Source of the DNA: Archaeoglobaceae archaeon
Lineage (GTDB): Archaea > Halobacteriota > Archaeoglobi > Archaeoglobales > Archaeoglobaceae
Reading direction: 5' to 3'
Length of the DNA: 64,000 bases
Assembly (NCBI GenBank): GCA_038734275.1
Contig: JAVYOO010000007.1
Location: forward strand, 29,940 to 93,939
Below the pieces are notes generated by a model, which was not told the DNA's origin, made no database searches, and saw only the letters and a list, made by a program, of their open reading frames with translations. Position 1 is the stretch's first letter. Every line of letters begins with the position of its first letter. A program made the position numbers and the translations under genes. Shown piece after piece: positions 17,150 to 26,390 of this stretch.

Positions 17150-17804
17150 CAAGAAATTTAAGCTCCCAAAAGCAGTAGCTTACTCACTTGAGGCAACATT
17201 TATAATGGGTGGGATGTATTCTATTCCAGAATGCCATGTTGCTCAAGGAGACATTGTTTTCGATGTCGGAGCACACTTCGGCTTCTTCTCTTGCTACGCT
17301 TTGCAAGAGGGGGCAAAGAAAATCTACGCTTTCGAGCCAAATCCATATGTTTTTGAAATTCTCAAAGAACATGCAAATATTTGGAACAAAGAAAAAATAG
17401 AGCCCTTTTGCTTGGCTTTATCTTCTTTTGAAGGAGAAGCTGAATTATTCTTGACTAATGAGCTTGGAACTGTTTCTACATTGCTAAAAAGTAGAGATAA
17501 CACGATTTTGAGATGGCAAAAGTATGAAAAAAGTGTGAAAGTAAAAACAACAACAATAGACAAATTCGTTGAAGAAACCAATATCGAAAAAGTTGATTTC
17601 ATAAAAATCGATACTGAAGGCTACGAAAGAGAAATAATCAAGGGTGCAAAGGAAACCATAAGGAAATTCAAACCAAAAATGGCAATCTCAGCCTATCATT
17701 TGCCAGATGACAAGGAGAAGATTCCTGAGCTCATTCTTTCGATAAGGGATGATTATAGGTTTAAGCTTGTGAATAAAGGAGATGAAGACTTGTTTTTCTT
17801 TTAG
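16980..17804 (+). CDS. FkbM-family methyltransferase with the duplicated N-terminal module
   Basis: The 274-residue protein shares residues 1-57 with the gene at 15826, then has an FkbM catalytic domain: IVFDVGAHFGFFSCYAL (SAM motif I), YAFEPNPYVFEIL, and VDFIKIDTEGYEREIIKGA (FkbM signature). It likely methylates a glycan component. The leaderless-type TATA ~25 bases upstream is part of the duplicated block. The shared N-terminus may be a targeting or docking module; this is inference. Confidence 0.82.
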   Translation: MLDGIPKKEYPKLFYRYVKEFFEVLSGKTSLKLYLAYNYPSFYKAELKEGEILKWKGKKFKLPKAVAYSLEATFIMGGMYSIPECHVAQGDIVFDVGAHFGFFSCYALQEGAKKIYAFEPNPYVFEILKEHANIWNKEKIEPFCLALSSFEGEAELFLTNELGTVSTLLKSRDNTILRWQKYEKSVKVKTTTIDKFVEETNIEKVDFIKIDTEGYEREIIKGAKETIRKFKPKMAISAYHLPDDKEKIPELILSIRDDYRFKLVNKGDEDLFFF

Positions 17805-18079
17805 TGTTTTTGCGTAAGCACACGTCTCAAATACCAATTCTATAAAAATTTGGCATTTAACATCTGAAAAGTTACCCCTTCTCTAAAAGTTTTTTATTTA
17901 ACAAAATTTTTTAAAGATACTCGTTGAATTTACGCTTCTTGTTAACGGTTAATTTTTCATTAACTCTAAATACGATTTTAAAACGATTTTTGTCGAGCTT
18001 AATTTATATGAAATAAATATAAAAATTATGATTTTATTCAAAACAAAAAATTAATATTTTTTGGCAAAACCAAATAAAT

Positions 18080-19204
18080 ATGAAAATAGCTGCGGTTCAA
18101 AGTCATTTGATTCAATTAAGAGGTGCGGAAAGAGCTTTTTTAGAGATGGTCACATCTTTGAAATCCAGAGGACACGATATTGACGTCTACACGGTTACGA
18201 TTTCAAATTACTTCTTAGAAAAATTCAGAGAGAATGATATTAGAACATACACTCTGAGATGCGTAAATATGAAACCCTCAGCTCATCTCGCAAGAATGCG
18301 TTCTCTTTTGAGAAATTACTCTATTCTTTCTCTTTACAGGCTTTCGAAGAGAATAAATAAGGGGAATTACGATGTAGCTTTTGTTCACCATTTTTTTTCT
18401 TCTCCTATAATACCTTTCCTGAAAATTCCCAAGGTTTATTATTGTCAAGAACCCGTTCGGGTGGTATATGAGCCCAACGAATTCTTTATAAAGTTAGCTT
18501 ATCTGCCTTATAGTTATATTGACAAGTATTCTGTTAGAGGAGCAAATTTAGTCTTAGCTAACTCCGACTTTACTCGCGAATACATTTATAAAATATATGG
18601 CATTTTCTCAATAACCAATTATCTTGGCGTTGACATTAAGAAGTTTAGAAGGGTTGAAACTGAAAAAGAGAATTTTATTTTATCGGTTGGAGTGATACAC
18701 CCTATAAAGGCCCACGATTTTGTTTTAAGATCTTTAGGATTGATTCCAGAGCAAAAAAGACCGAAGTTGATTGTAGTTGGAAGCGGATCAGAGAAAATCA
18801 AGAGTTATCTAAGAAGGCTTGCTGAAAATTTGGGAGTTGTATTAGAAATAAAGGAGAACATCGAAGACAGCGAATTGGTATATCTTTACAATAAAGCAAA
18901 ATTAACCGCTGTAGCACACGTAATGGAGCCTTTTGGATTAACTGCGGTAGAATCAATGGCATGTGGGACGCCAGTGGTAGCTGTGAGAGAGGGGGGGCTT
19001 AGAGAGTCAGTTTTTGATGGTTTGACGGGTATTTTAACTAACCGAGATGAAAGGGAATTTGCAAATGCCATAGAATACGTTTTAGATAATCCAGATGTTG
19101 CTGAAAAAATGGGAAAGAAAGGTAGAGAGAGGGTAGAGAGGCATTTTACTTGGGAAAAATGCGCCCGAGAGTTAGAAAAAAATTTAAGAAGAGTAATAAT
19201 ATAA
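18080..19204 (+). CDS. GT4-family glycosyltransferase
   Basis: This 374-residue GT-B enzyme has the N-terminal LIQLRGAERAFLEMVTSLK acceptor loop, ENFILSVGVIHPIKAHDFVL at the donor domain start, and MEPFGLTAVESMACGTPVVA (EX7E retaining signature). It is preceded by a 275-base, very AT-rich spacer (17805-18079) in which I see only promoter-like TATA stretches. It converges with the GT2 gene. The donor sugar is unknown. Confidence 0.88.
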   Translation: MKIAAVQSHLIQLRGAERAFLEMVTSLKSRGHDIDVYTVTISNYFLEKFRENDIRTYTLRCVNMKPSAHLARMRSLLRNYSILSLYRLSKRINKGNYDVAFVHHFFSSPIIPFLKIPKVYYCQEPVRVVYEPNEFFIKLAYLPYSYIDKYSVRGANLVLANSDFTREYIYKIYGIFSITNYLGVDIKKFRRVETEKENFILSVGVIHPIKAHDFVLRSLGLIPEQKRPKLIVVGSGSEKIKSYLRRLAENLGVVLEIKENIEDSELVYLYNKAKLTAVAHVMEPFGLTAVESMACGTPVVAVREGGLRESVFDGLTGILTNRDEREFANAIEYVLDNPDVAEKMGKKGRERVERHFTWEKCARELEKNLRRVII

Positions 19205-19287
19205 TGTATTTCCGCTTTTAATTTTGGTTTTTCCTATATTTCCACTTAGTATAAATCGCAACCTCAACGCTGTAAATAAAGTCTCGG

Positions 19288-20283
19288 CTAAATAGTGTGT
19301 TTTAGAGTCCTATTATTTTCACTTTTTAAATTTTTCAATCTTATCTCAATCAACCTAAAAAAGTTCTCCAAGCCATTCCCTGAATCTATACCTTTCAAGC
19401 TTTTCAAAGCATTTTCATAGCTATCGAGTCCTAGAAACTCAAAAACACCCATTTCCCACATTTTCAAGCTTGCTTCGAGCTTCTTTGAAAAATCTTTGAG
19501 GAGGTTGATCTGAATGAATAGCGAGTATATAAGCGAGTAGACTATAAATTTAAGAGTTCTTGAAGACTTCATCAAAAAAAGTAATAAATAGCAAAGGTTA
19601 AATTCCGTAGCCAGCAAAAACCATCCAAATTTTCCAAGCTTAGACTGGTAAAAAAGTATTTTTCCTATTTTTTTCATAAAATTAAATGTATTCTGATTTT
19701 TAAAATGAGTTATTTGAGCTCCATATATTAAATACAGTATCTTGCAGCATAGTTGCCAAGACTCAAAAATCGAAAATTTTTTTAATTTTTTAAAATTTGT
19801 TTCCATCTCGGTATGTAATATGTAGTATCTTCGATCTAAAACAAATGGCTTAACTTTAGAAGCCCAGACAAAGTGAATTAATCCAGAAGGCACTACGTAA
19901 TTCTTATGAAAAAGTCTAAAAATTTCATGCGCTTGTTTTGATTTAGTTTCTTTTCTACAAATTGCATAAACTTTACTATCATTTTTACTTATAATTTTCT
20001 TTAAATCCTTCAAAAGTTCATCGCTAGGCTCTTCATCATCCTCTAAGTGCAGAATCCATTCGTTTTTGCAGAGCTCGAGTCCAATTTTATAGTAAAGTTC
20101 AACCATTCCAAGAGGTGGAAGCCAGTAAATCCTTGCATAGGGAATTCTATTCTTCATTTCCTCAAATTTTTCTTTATCCGAGGAATCTATTATCACGATT
20201 TCGTCAACGTAATCTTTTATTTTCTCAGAAAGCTTGACTACGTTCTCAACTCTGTTCATTGAAAAGATTAAGGCAGAGATCAT
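19288..20283 (-). CDS. GT2-like glycosyltransferase with C-terminal membrane-associated helices
   Basis: The N-terminus (MISALIFSMNRVENVVKLSE, then VDEIVIIDSSDKEKFEE and WILHLEDDEEPSDELL) is the GT-A fold of family 2, with LEDDEE as the metal-binding DXD-type site. Residues ~200-250 contain hydrophobic helices (FLLATEFNLCYLLLFL). It probably elongates a membrane-linked glycan. It is divergent from the broken glycosyltransferase gene at 20362. Confidence 0.75.
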   Translation of the reverse strand: MISALIFSMNRVENVVKLSEKIKDYVDEIVIIDSSDKEKFEEMKNRIPYARIYWLPPLGMVELYYKIGLELCKNEWILHLEDDEEPSDELLKDLKKIISKNDSKVYAICRKETKSKQAHEIFRLFHKNYVVPSGLIHFVWASKVKPFVLDRRYYILHTEMETNFKKLKKFSIFESWQLCCKILYLIYGAQITHFKNQNTFNFMKKIGKILFYQSKLGKFGWFLLATEFNLCYLLLFLMKSSRTLKFIVYSLIYSLFIQINLLKDFSKKLEASLKMWEMGVFEFLGLDSYENALKSLKGIDSGNGLENFFRLIEIRLKNLKSENNRTLKHTI

Positions 20284-20361
20284 CGTTCTTAAAATATTGC
20301 CTAGTTTTTTAAAGCTTTTCGATACCGTAAAACTAAAAAAGCTTAAATAAAATCTGATGCT

Positions 20362-21102
20362 ATGAAAGCAATAATCGGAGCTCCAGTAAATTCGAAATCA
20401 GCCTTTATTCTTGAGAAGTCCATCGAAAATCAAAAAGAGATTCATAAAACCTCGAAAATCGAATGCAAAACAGTTTTTGCTACGGAAGAAAATGAATTTG
20501 CAGAAAAGTTAAAGAAAAAAGTAGAAAAAGGTTTTGAAGTAATCGAATTCGAAATTCTTAGGCCTGTGAATGCGAAGGATAGAATCTGGAACATAGCTTC
20601 AGCAAGAAATGCTATATGAGAATACTTTCTCCAAAGTGACGCGGTTTTTCTAATCTTTATGGATTCGGAATGATCTTCGAAGCTGAAATCGTTAACAAAC
20701 TGCTCGAATTTGCGAATTTCTACGATGTTGTTTACAATGGCTATCTTGACAGAGGAAATCCTAAAGGGATAAACCTGACGGGTTTCGGCGGGACTTTGAT
20801 CAAAAGGTGGGTCATGGAAAAGGTTAGATTTAGATGCAAAGAGAAAAAATGGTAGAGTAATCGATGAAGGAGTTTATTTTGAATTTGACCTCGTAAAACT
20901 AAGAGCAAAAATATACCGAGGCTTTATAGCCTACTCTGAGCATCACGATCCTGAAAATCCTCCATCAATTTGCTATCCAAGAAAATTAACGAGATGGGAG
21001 AGAATAAGAAACGATCCAAGGTTTAGATTTTGCATCCATCTAATCTCCATCCCACTCTGCTACGACATTCTTTGGCATTTGTCTATGAAGTTGAAGAATT
21101 AG
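20362..21102 (+). pseudogene. Broken GT2-like glycosyltransferase gene
   Basis: Pieces in successive frames align into one protein of about 246 residues. Frame one runs from MKAIIGAPVNSKSAFILEKS to ARNAI, then TGA at 20617, and EYFLQSDAVFLIFMDSE (the DXD-type site) before a second TGA. The next frame gives MIFEAEIVNKLLEFANFYDV up to a shift at the A6 run near 20847. The last frame runs RVIDEGVYFEFDLVKLRAKI to LSMKLKN. There are two stops and two frameshifts, so the gene is dead. Confidence 0.7.
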
Positions 21103-21103
21103 C

Positions 21104-21433
21104 TCAGAACTCCTTATAGACATCGATGAATCTCTTGTAGAACTCCCATTTTCTTTCATCGAGCACGTGCAACTCAAAGAAATACCATCTCCGCGAAATC
21201 TCTGCCTTGAATTTCAGAATTTTTTCTCTGTCTTTGCAATCGGTGACAATTGCGATGTCGACGTCGGAAAGCATCAAGTCGTAATCTCCACGAGCTACTG
21301 AGCCAAAGAGAAAAACTCTGCAATTTCCAAAGTAATTCTCAGCAATTCTTTTCAATTCTCTGAGATGAAACTCGAGATTTCTAAAAATTTCTTCTCTCTT
21401 TTTCCTTTCTTCTATCAATCTCTCGACAACCAT
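21104..21433 (-). CDS. MNT-type nucleotidyltransferase (pair 6)
   Basis: This 109-residue MNT has VFLFGSVARGDYDLMLSDVDI as its catalytic loop and the WEFYKRFI end shared with pairs 2, 7 and 8. Its start overlaps the HEPN gene upstream by 19 bases. Intact. Confidence 0.86.
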   Translation of the reverse strand: MVVERLIEERKKREEIFRNLEFHLRELKRIAENYFGNCRVFLFGSVARGDYDLMLSDVDIAIVTDCKDREKILKFKAEISRRWYFFELHVLDERKWEFYKRFIDVYKEF

Positions 21434-21801
21434 TCTTTAAACCTCTCCTTGAATTTTTCAAGAGTATTTATCATCAGCTCCACTTCCTTTTCAGAATAGT
21501 CTCTCGGCAAGTATCTCGAAAGGATGTAGGCGTCTTCTATGTCCTTTATTATTATCTCGTTCTCCTCGTAAAATTCCAAAAAAGATTTATCGAGCTTCGA
21601 TAAATCGTTAAAAAGCCTTGTTAAACTATGGGTCTTTGGAAAATATCCTAATTCCTTTGCAAGTATAAATTTTAGGTAAAGCTGTAAAGCCTGCTCAACG
21701 TTGAAAGCTGATAAATCAAAGACTTTTGTCCTGTAAAGGTATTTTGCGATTTCTTCAAACTTTTTAGCTCTTTCAGCGAAGACCTCTATCTCTTCTTTCA
21801 C
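21415..21801 (-). CDS. HEPN-domain protein (pair 6)
   Basis: A 128-residue helical protein with FDLSAFNVEQALQLYLKFIL and PKTHSLTRLFNDL, ending DYSEKEVELM and a helix. The Arg of the RX4-6H RNase motif is not visible before the His here, so nuclease activity is uncertain. The gene overlaps its MNT partner. Intact. Confidence 0.83.
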   Translation of the reverse strand: MKEEIEVFAERAKKFEEIAKYLYRTKVFDLSAFNVEQALQLYLKFILAKELGYFPKTHSLTRLFNDLSKLDKSFLEFYEENEIIIKDIEDAYILSRYLPRDYSEKEVELMINTLEKFKERFKEWLSRD

Positions 21802-21843
21802 GTAAACAATTCCGCGCCCAAGTATTTAGCTTTAATGCAGAGA

Positions 21844-22158
21844 TTAAACGACCTTCTCGAAATCCTTTCCAACGAACTTCAAAAATTTCTCCCATTTTTC
21901 TTTTGTAAGCAGATGAAATTCGAAAGGAGAATCGAAGTATTTGTTAAAAAGCAAATCGTAAACCATTAGCCTTTTCTCTCTATTTTCGAACTCGTTTGAA
22001 ACGATTGCAACGTCAATGTCGCTGAGCCCGATCGAAAAATCACCGCGAATTACAGAGCCGAGGACAAAGATTTCAAAGTCCTTGCAAATCTTTGAAACGA
22101 GTTCAGCAACTTCTTGCAAATATTTCTTGTAATTTTTGAAATACTCTACTCTTTCCAT
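21844..22158 (-). CDS. MNT-type nucleotidyltransferase (pair 7)
   Basis: A 104-residue MNT with IFVLGSVIRGDFSIGLSDIDV. It is closely related to pair 8 (shared SPFEFHLLTKEKWE). Its partner HEPN gene, overlapping at 22146-22158, has lost its middle. The MNT itself looks intact. Confidence 0.84.
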   Translation of the reverse strand: MERVEYFKNYKKYLQEVAELVSKICKDFEIFVLGSVIRGDFSIGLSDIDVAIVSNEFENREKRLMVYDLLFNKYFDSPFEFHLLTKEKWEKFLKFVGKDFEKVV

Positions 22159-22413
22159 AGCATCGCCCTTATTTCTCTCAATGCTTCAAAAGCCCTAAGA
22201 ACTTCGTCTTCGAAAAATTCCTCAAAGTAGTATCTCGAAGTAATGTAAGCTCTTTCAAGATCTCTCATCCAAAAGCTTTGCTTTAATTATCAACTGCATC
22301 GCCTGTTCAATATGAAACATTGCGATATCGTAGTCTTTTCTTTCAAAGTTGAACTTGGCGTTCTCCTCGAACTTCTTTGCTCTTTTAAGGTAAAGTTCAA
22401 TCTCTTCTTTCAC
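22146..22413 (-). pseudogene. HEPN-domain gene with an internal deletion (pair 7)
   Basis: From GTG 22413 the frame gives KEEIELYLKRAKKFEENAKF and IAMFHIEQAMQLIIKAKLLD, then breaks. The next frame continues DLERAYITSRYYFEEFFEDE to MLWKE. Compared with the intact pair 8 HEPN at 22812, the segment corresponding to about residues 50-88 (including the THSL motif) is missing and the frame changes at the junction. It is a deletion, not a point slip. Confidence 0.7.
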
Positions 22414-22491
22414 ATGATTTCTTCAGCAGTCAAATATTTATGTCTTCTCGGTCAAAAGCCTAAGCTGAGAAGCTTGAATTTATACTATCGA

Positions 22492-22821
22492 TTAAACGCT
22501 TCTAAACTTTTTAACAAACCTCTTGTAGTATTCCCATCTCTCCTTCGTCAATACATGGAACTCGAATGGCGAATCGAAGAACTTCTCAAGCAGTTCCCCA
22601 AAAACTTTCAACTTTAGATCTCTATTCAAAAAGGCGTCGGAAACTATTGCAATGTCTATATCGCTCAATCCAATCGAGTAGTTTCCCTCGGCAACTGAAC
22701 CAAAGAGAAAGAGCTCCGCATCAGGAACCTCTTCTTTTACAATTTTCTTTATTTCGAGCAAAAAAATCTCGAGATCCTCAAAGTATCTCTTTCTGCGTTC
22801 GTAAATGTCTTTCAAGCCCAA
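22492..22821 (-). CDS. MNT-type nucleotidyltransferase (pair 8)
   Basis: A 109-residue MNT with LFLFGSVAEGNYSIGLSDIDI and SPFEFHVLTKERWEYYKRF. It overlaps the HEPN gene upstream by ten bases. It is the nearest paralogue of pair 7, so the two arose by tandem duplication. Intact. Confidence 0.86.
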   Translation of the reverse strand: MGLKDIYERRKRYFEDLEIFLLEIKKIVKEEVPDAELFLFGSVAEGNYSIGLSDIDIAIVSDAFLNRDLKLKVFGELLEKFFDSPFEFHVLTKERWEYYKRFVKKFRSV

Positions 22822-23189
22822 ATCAGATCCCTCAACGCTTTATACATTTTTAAAGCTTCTTCAACCTCTTCTTTCCGGAACTCCTCTGGATAATATCGTG
22901 AAGAAAGATAAGCAAATTCGAGGCTTCTCAGCGTGTTCCAATTCTCCTTTAAAAACTCATTGAGTTCTTCATGCAAAAAAATTTCTGACAGTCCCTCTAT
23001 TAGCTTCCTTAAGCTGTGCGTTTTTTCGAAGTAGCCAGTCAGATCCAAAAGCTTTGCCTTCAAAATCAACTGACAAGCCTGCTCAACGTGAAACATAGCC
23101 AAATCATAATCTCCTCTTTTCAGATCTTCGTTTGCATCTTTTATAAACCCTTCTGCACGTCTCAAAAATACCTCGATCTCTTTTTTCAT
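22812..23189 (-). CDS. HEPN-domain protein (pair 8)
   Basis: A 125-residue helical protein with LAMFHVEQACQLILKAKLLD, FEKTHSLRKLIEGL and LSSRYYPEEFRKEEVEEALK. It is the intact reference copy for the deleted pair 7 HEPN. No Arg stands 4-6 residues before the THSL His, as in pair 6. Confidence 0.85.
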   Translation of the reverse strand: MKKEIEVFLRRAEGFIKDANEDLKRGDYDLAMFHVEQACQLILKAKLLDLTGYFEKTHSLRKLIEGLSEIFLHEELNEFLKENWNTLRSLEFAYLSSRYYPEEFRKEEVEEALKMYKALRDLIWA

Positions 23190-23330
23190 CTAAATAAGAA
23201 AACGAAGAAAAAATAAAAATCTTTTGCAAACTCATCAGCTTTGCAAGGCTATTGAAGAACGAGTTTCAGTTGTCAGAAAAATTTTTATTTTTTAGGAAAC
23301 AGGAATTAAAAAGAGTAATCTGCTTTGGAT

Positions 23331-23744
23331 ATGAGAAGAGAAACGGAGCTATGGCTGAGAACAGCTGAGGAGGATCTTGTGGATTCAAAATCATTTTTGG
23401 CGAGTAAAAGATATTTTCGAAGTGCTTTTTTTGCTCAACAGGCAGTTGAAAAAGTCCTAAAAGCTCTTTTCATCGAAATAGCAAGAGAGGATCCGCCAAA
23501 AATTCACAGTGTTACGGAACTTTACGGAATTTTAAAGGAAAAAACAGAATTCAGGCTTCCAGATGAACTTGAAGAGCAGTTGTTTGTTTTGAACAAATAC
23601 TACACGGTCTCAAGGTATCCCGACGCTGCCAATGGACTACCTTCGGAAAGCGTTGATAGAATCGAAGCGGAAAGAGCTTTAAAAATAGCGGAAGAGATCT
23701 TTGATTATGCAAGAAGTTTTATCAGAAATAAAGAGAAAAGCTGA
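23331..23744 (+). CDS. HEPN-domain protein (pair 9)
   Basis: The protein is 137 residues from ATG 23331 (TTG 23325 is an alternative). It has FRSAFFAQQAVEKVLKALFI, R-x6-H in REDPPKIHSV (fits RX4-6H), and YTVSRYPDAANGLPSE. It overlaps its MNT partner by 38 bases. It is related to pair 1 rather than to pairs 6-8. Intact. Confidence 0.85.
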   Translation: MRRETELWLRTAEEDLVDSKSFLASKRYFRSAFFAQQAVEKVLKALFIEIAREDPPKIHSVTELYGILKEKTEFRLPDELEEQLFVLNKYYTVSRYPDAANGLPSESVDRIEAERALKIAEEIFDYARSFIRNKEKS

Positions 23745-24033
23745 GATTTTAAAGGGCGAGCTCGAGAAAAGGGGTTTTATAGTTGATTCAATCTATCTTT
23801 TCGGTAGCTACGCAAAAGGGAATTGGTTAAAAACGAGTGACGTGGATTTGATTGTAATCTCAGATGGTTTTGAAAAAATGAAGTTTCTCAAGCGATTGGA
23901 TCTCGTGAATGAAATTGTCTGGGAAAAAGAGCTTGGAAATTTGGAAGTCTTACCGTTCACGAGTGTGGAAGTTGAAAAAGAAGTTTCTACGGTGCTAAGA
24001 GATGCGAAGAAGTATTGGATAAAAATTATTTAA
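23707..24033 (+). CDS. MNT-type nucleotidyltransferase (pair 9)
   Basis: It starts at ATG 23707 (TTG 23701 possible) and has IYLFGSYAKGNWLKTSDVDLIVI, a complete catalytic strand-turn-strand, over ~108 residues. It is the last of nine HEPN/MNT loci in the island. Intact. Confidence 0.86.
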   Translation: MQEVLSEIKRKAEILKGELEKRGFIVDSIYLFGSYAKGNWLKTSDVDLIVISDGFEKMKFLKRLDLVNEIVWEKELGNLEVLPFTSVEVEKEVSTVLRDAKKYWIKII

Positions 24034-24157
24034 CGATCAGCCGAGCTGGGGAAATAAGGGAAAATTTGTCTCTAGTTCATTCTCAGAATTATAGAGCAAG
24101 TTTTTTGTTCCCTTTTTAGTAGAACAGTTTTAATAACCTAAGAATTTCTTTGTCTTG

Positions 24158-25291
24158 ATGAGGATTACAATCTTTGGTCCATCAAAACTTTTTCTTTCGG
24201 GGGTAAGCTATTACACAATTCGCTTAGCAAATGCTCTCTCTGCTCATGCTGAAGTTAAGGCAATCCTTTTCAGAAAAATGCTCCCGAAAAGGCTTTTTCC
24301 AGGATGGAAGAGAGTCGGAGAAAATCTGACAAGAGTCGATTTTAATTCAAAAGTATCAGTTCACGAAATCTTGGACTGGAACAATCCAATAAGCTGGATA
24401 AAAGCTTACGGGCTTGCAAAAGATTGCGATGCGTTGATTTTTCAATGGTGGACTTCGAGCGTAGCTCACATGTATTTTGCAATTGAACTGCTAAACAGAA
24501 AAAAGATTCCACTAATTCTGGAATTTCATGAAGTCGTTGACCCACTTGAGAACGCAATTCTGCCGATAAGAGCTTACTCACGACTAATGGGTAGATTGGT
24601 AAGGAGACTCGCCACTCACTATGTTGTTCACTCGCAAGCGGATAAAGAGCTGATTTCGAAAATCTACAGAATTCCTGAGCAAAGAATCTCAATAATCCCT
24701 CACGGGCTTTACGACCACTATGAAAGGATAGAAAAAGCCAAAGAATTGCTTGGCATAAAAGAGAAATTTGTAATCCTATTCTTTGGACTTATAAGACCAT
24801 ACAAAGGCGTTGAATATTTGATTGAGGCTTTTGAAAAACTTCCAGAAGAAATTCTTGGCAATTCAAGGCTTTTAATCGTTGGCGAAATCTGGGAGGACAA
24901 AGACGTGGTGAAGAAGATCGGAGATTCAAAGCTCAGGGAAAAGATTACGTTTATCAATAGATACGTGCCAGATGAAGAGGTCTCTCTTTACTTTTCTGCA
25001 AGCGATGTGCTCGTTTTACCATACTTAAGAGCCTCGCAGAGCGGAGTTGCACACATCGCAATGAGTTTTGGGCTTCCAATCATAGCCACGAAAGTCGGTG
25101 GTCTTTTTGAGTCCCTTTCAAATTACGAGGGAGCTTATTTTGTTGAAGCAAATGCAGAAAGCATCGCTAAAGCACTGCAAAGGATTTACGAAGATCAAAG
25201 AAGGGATTTCTTAGCTCCAGCAGAGCTGAAGTGGGAAAATATAGCAAAGAAGTGGATTGAACTAATTGAAGGTCTATGTAGGCAGGTTTAA
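24158..25291 (+). CDS. GT4-like glycosyltransferase
   Basis: This ~377-residue GT-B protein has FLSGVSYYTIRLANALS at the N-terminus, FVILFFGLIRPYKGVEYLIE at the donor domain start, and SQSGVAHIAMSFGLPIIATK in place of the classical EX7E, a substitution seen in some GT4 branches. I prefer ATG 24158 over TTG 24155. It is the last glycosyltransferase of the island and is followed closely by the DUF2117 gene on the same strand. Confidence 0.84.
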   Translation: MRITIFGPSKLFLSGVSYYTIRLANALSAHAEVKAILFRKMLPKRLFPGWKRVGENLTRVDFNSKVSVHEILDWNNPISWIKAYGLAKDCDALIFQWWTSSVAHMYFAIELLNRKKIPLILEFHEVVDPLENAILPIRAYSRLMGRLVRRLATHYVVHSQADKELISKIYRIPEQRISIIPHGLYDHYERIEKAKELLGIKEKFVILFFGLIRPYKGVEYLIEAFEKLPEEILGNSRLLIVGEIWEDKDVVKKIGDSKLREKITFINRYVPDEEVSLYFSASDVLVLPYLRASQSGVAHIAMSFGLPIIATKVGGLFESLSNYEGAYFVEANAESIAKALQRIYEDQRRDFLAPAELKWENIAKKWIELIEGLCRQV

Positions 25292-25328
25292 AATCAAAAA
25301 GTCCAAATTTCCTTAGCTAAGAGGTTGA

Positions 25329-26390
25329 ATGATGAAGATCTGCGTGTTTGTTCATGGAGCAGATGCATTTTACTCGAAAGCAATTTTCGATATACTTGGC
25401 AAAATTGCGGAATATGGAGACTTTGAAGTATTCATCACTGGCACGATGGCGAGAACCGCTTCGATTGACGTGGATTTTAACGTTAAAGTTTGGAATGGGA
25501 CCCCATCTGAGCTTTTAAAAGCATTAGAGCGAGAATTTGACCTTTTTCTGCTCTTAAGTTATTCAAAAAGTCCCGAAAGTGGTTATACATTCGGGGAGAT
25601 CGTTTTCAAAAGAAGTAAGATCCGAAAGCCTTTCCTGCAGTTGGAGCTCTGCAATAAAACTGCAGTTGCATGGAATTGCGAAGCAAAGATTGCGGAAGAT
25701 CTTGGGTTTAGAATTTTTCAGCCTATGAGCTTTGATAACGTCTGGAGAGAGAATGAAAGAACTTATAGAAGAATTTTAGCCGTGGAGCCGGGGGAATTTC
25801 TGCTCGTTGGCGGAATTGTTGTAGGCAAAGTGAGGGATAATGAAGTGCTTTTGGTTGCTGAAAATGGAGAAATAGTTGAATTGCGTGGAGTTGAAATTAA
25901 AGAGCATGGCTTGGAAAAGCTTAGAAGGATCTATCAAAAAATCGACTTGGAAAAGATCAAGATCTGCTCTCTAAAGGGGTTTAAGACAAAAGAAGCGGAA
26001 TTTAAAGGTAAAAGGGGCACTGGAGTGGCTTTTATTGATCATTCTGGCGATATGGTTTACAGATTTGCTGGCAATTGCGAGGGGGCTGTTTGCATTGGCG
26101 ATGACACGACTGCGATTTCAAGCGAGATCTTCTTTAGGTTTGGAACCCCGGTTTTGGGGATCGTGGACGGAGACAGGGATTTTATTTCACAGGTCAAAAA
26201 CATTCATTCTGACTCTGAGATCTTTGTCACTAAGCATGACGATCTTGCGGGAAAGATCATTTTCGAGGAAGTATTTTGCGAAAAAGAGATCTTAGAGGAA
26301 AATTTCACCAGCTTGAAAGACAGGGTTGCCAAAATTTTGCAATCAAAAGATTTGCTCTTGTCGAGAAAGGCAATGAAGGATTTTATTTAA
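25329..26390 (+). CDS. DUF2117-family archaeal protein
   Basis: This 353-residue cytoplasmic protein matches the DUF2117 pattern I know from methanogens: an N-terminal VFVHGADAF strand, an early TGTMARTASID segment, GEFLLVGGIVVGKV with VAENGEIVELRG in the middle, and GDDTTAISSEI..GTPVLGIVDGD near the end. The biochemical function is unknown. The alternation of Asp/Gly loops suggests a nucleotide- or metal-binding domain (inference). It lies just upstream of the peptide/radical SAM pair. Confidence 0.75.
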   Translation: MMKICVFVHGADAFYSKAIFDILGKIAEYGDFEVFITGTMARTASIDVDFNVKVWNGTPSELLKALEREFDLFLLLSYSKSPESGYTFGEIVFKRSKIRKPFLQLELCNKTAVAWNCEAKIAEDLGFRIFQPMSFDNVWRENERTYRRILAVEPGEFLLVGGIVVGKVRDNEVLLVAENGEIVELRGVEIKEHGLEKLRRIYQKIDLEKIKICSLKGFKTKEAEFKGKRGTGVAFIDHSGDMVYRFAGNCEGAVCIGDDTTAISSEIFFRFGTPVLGIVDGDRDFISQVKNIHSDSEIFVTKHDDLAGKIIFEEVFCEKEILEENFTSLKDRVAKILQSKDLLLSRKAMKDFI

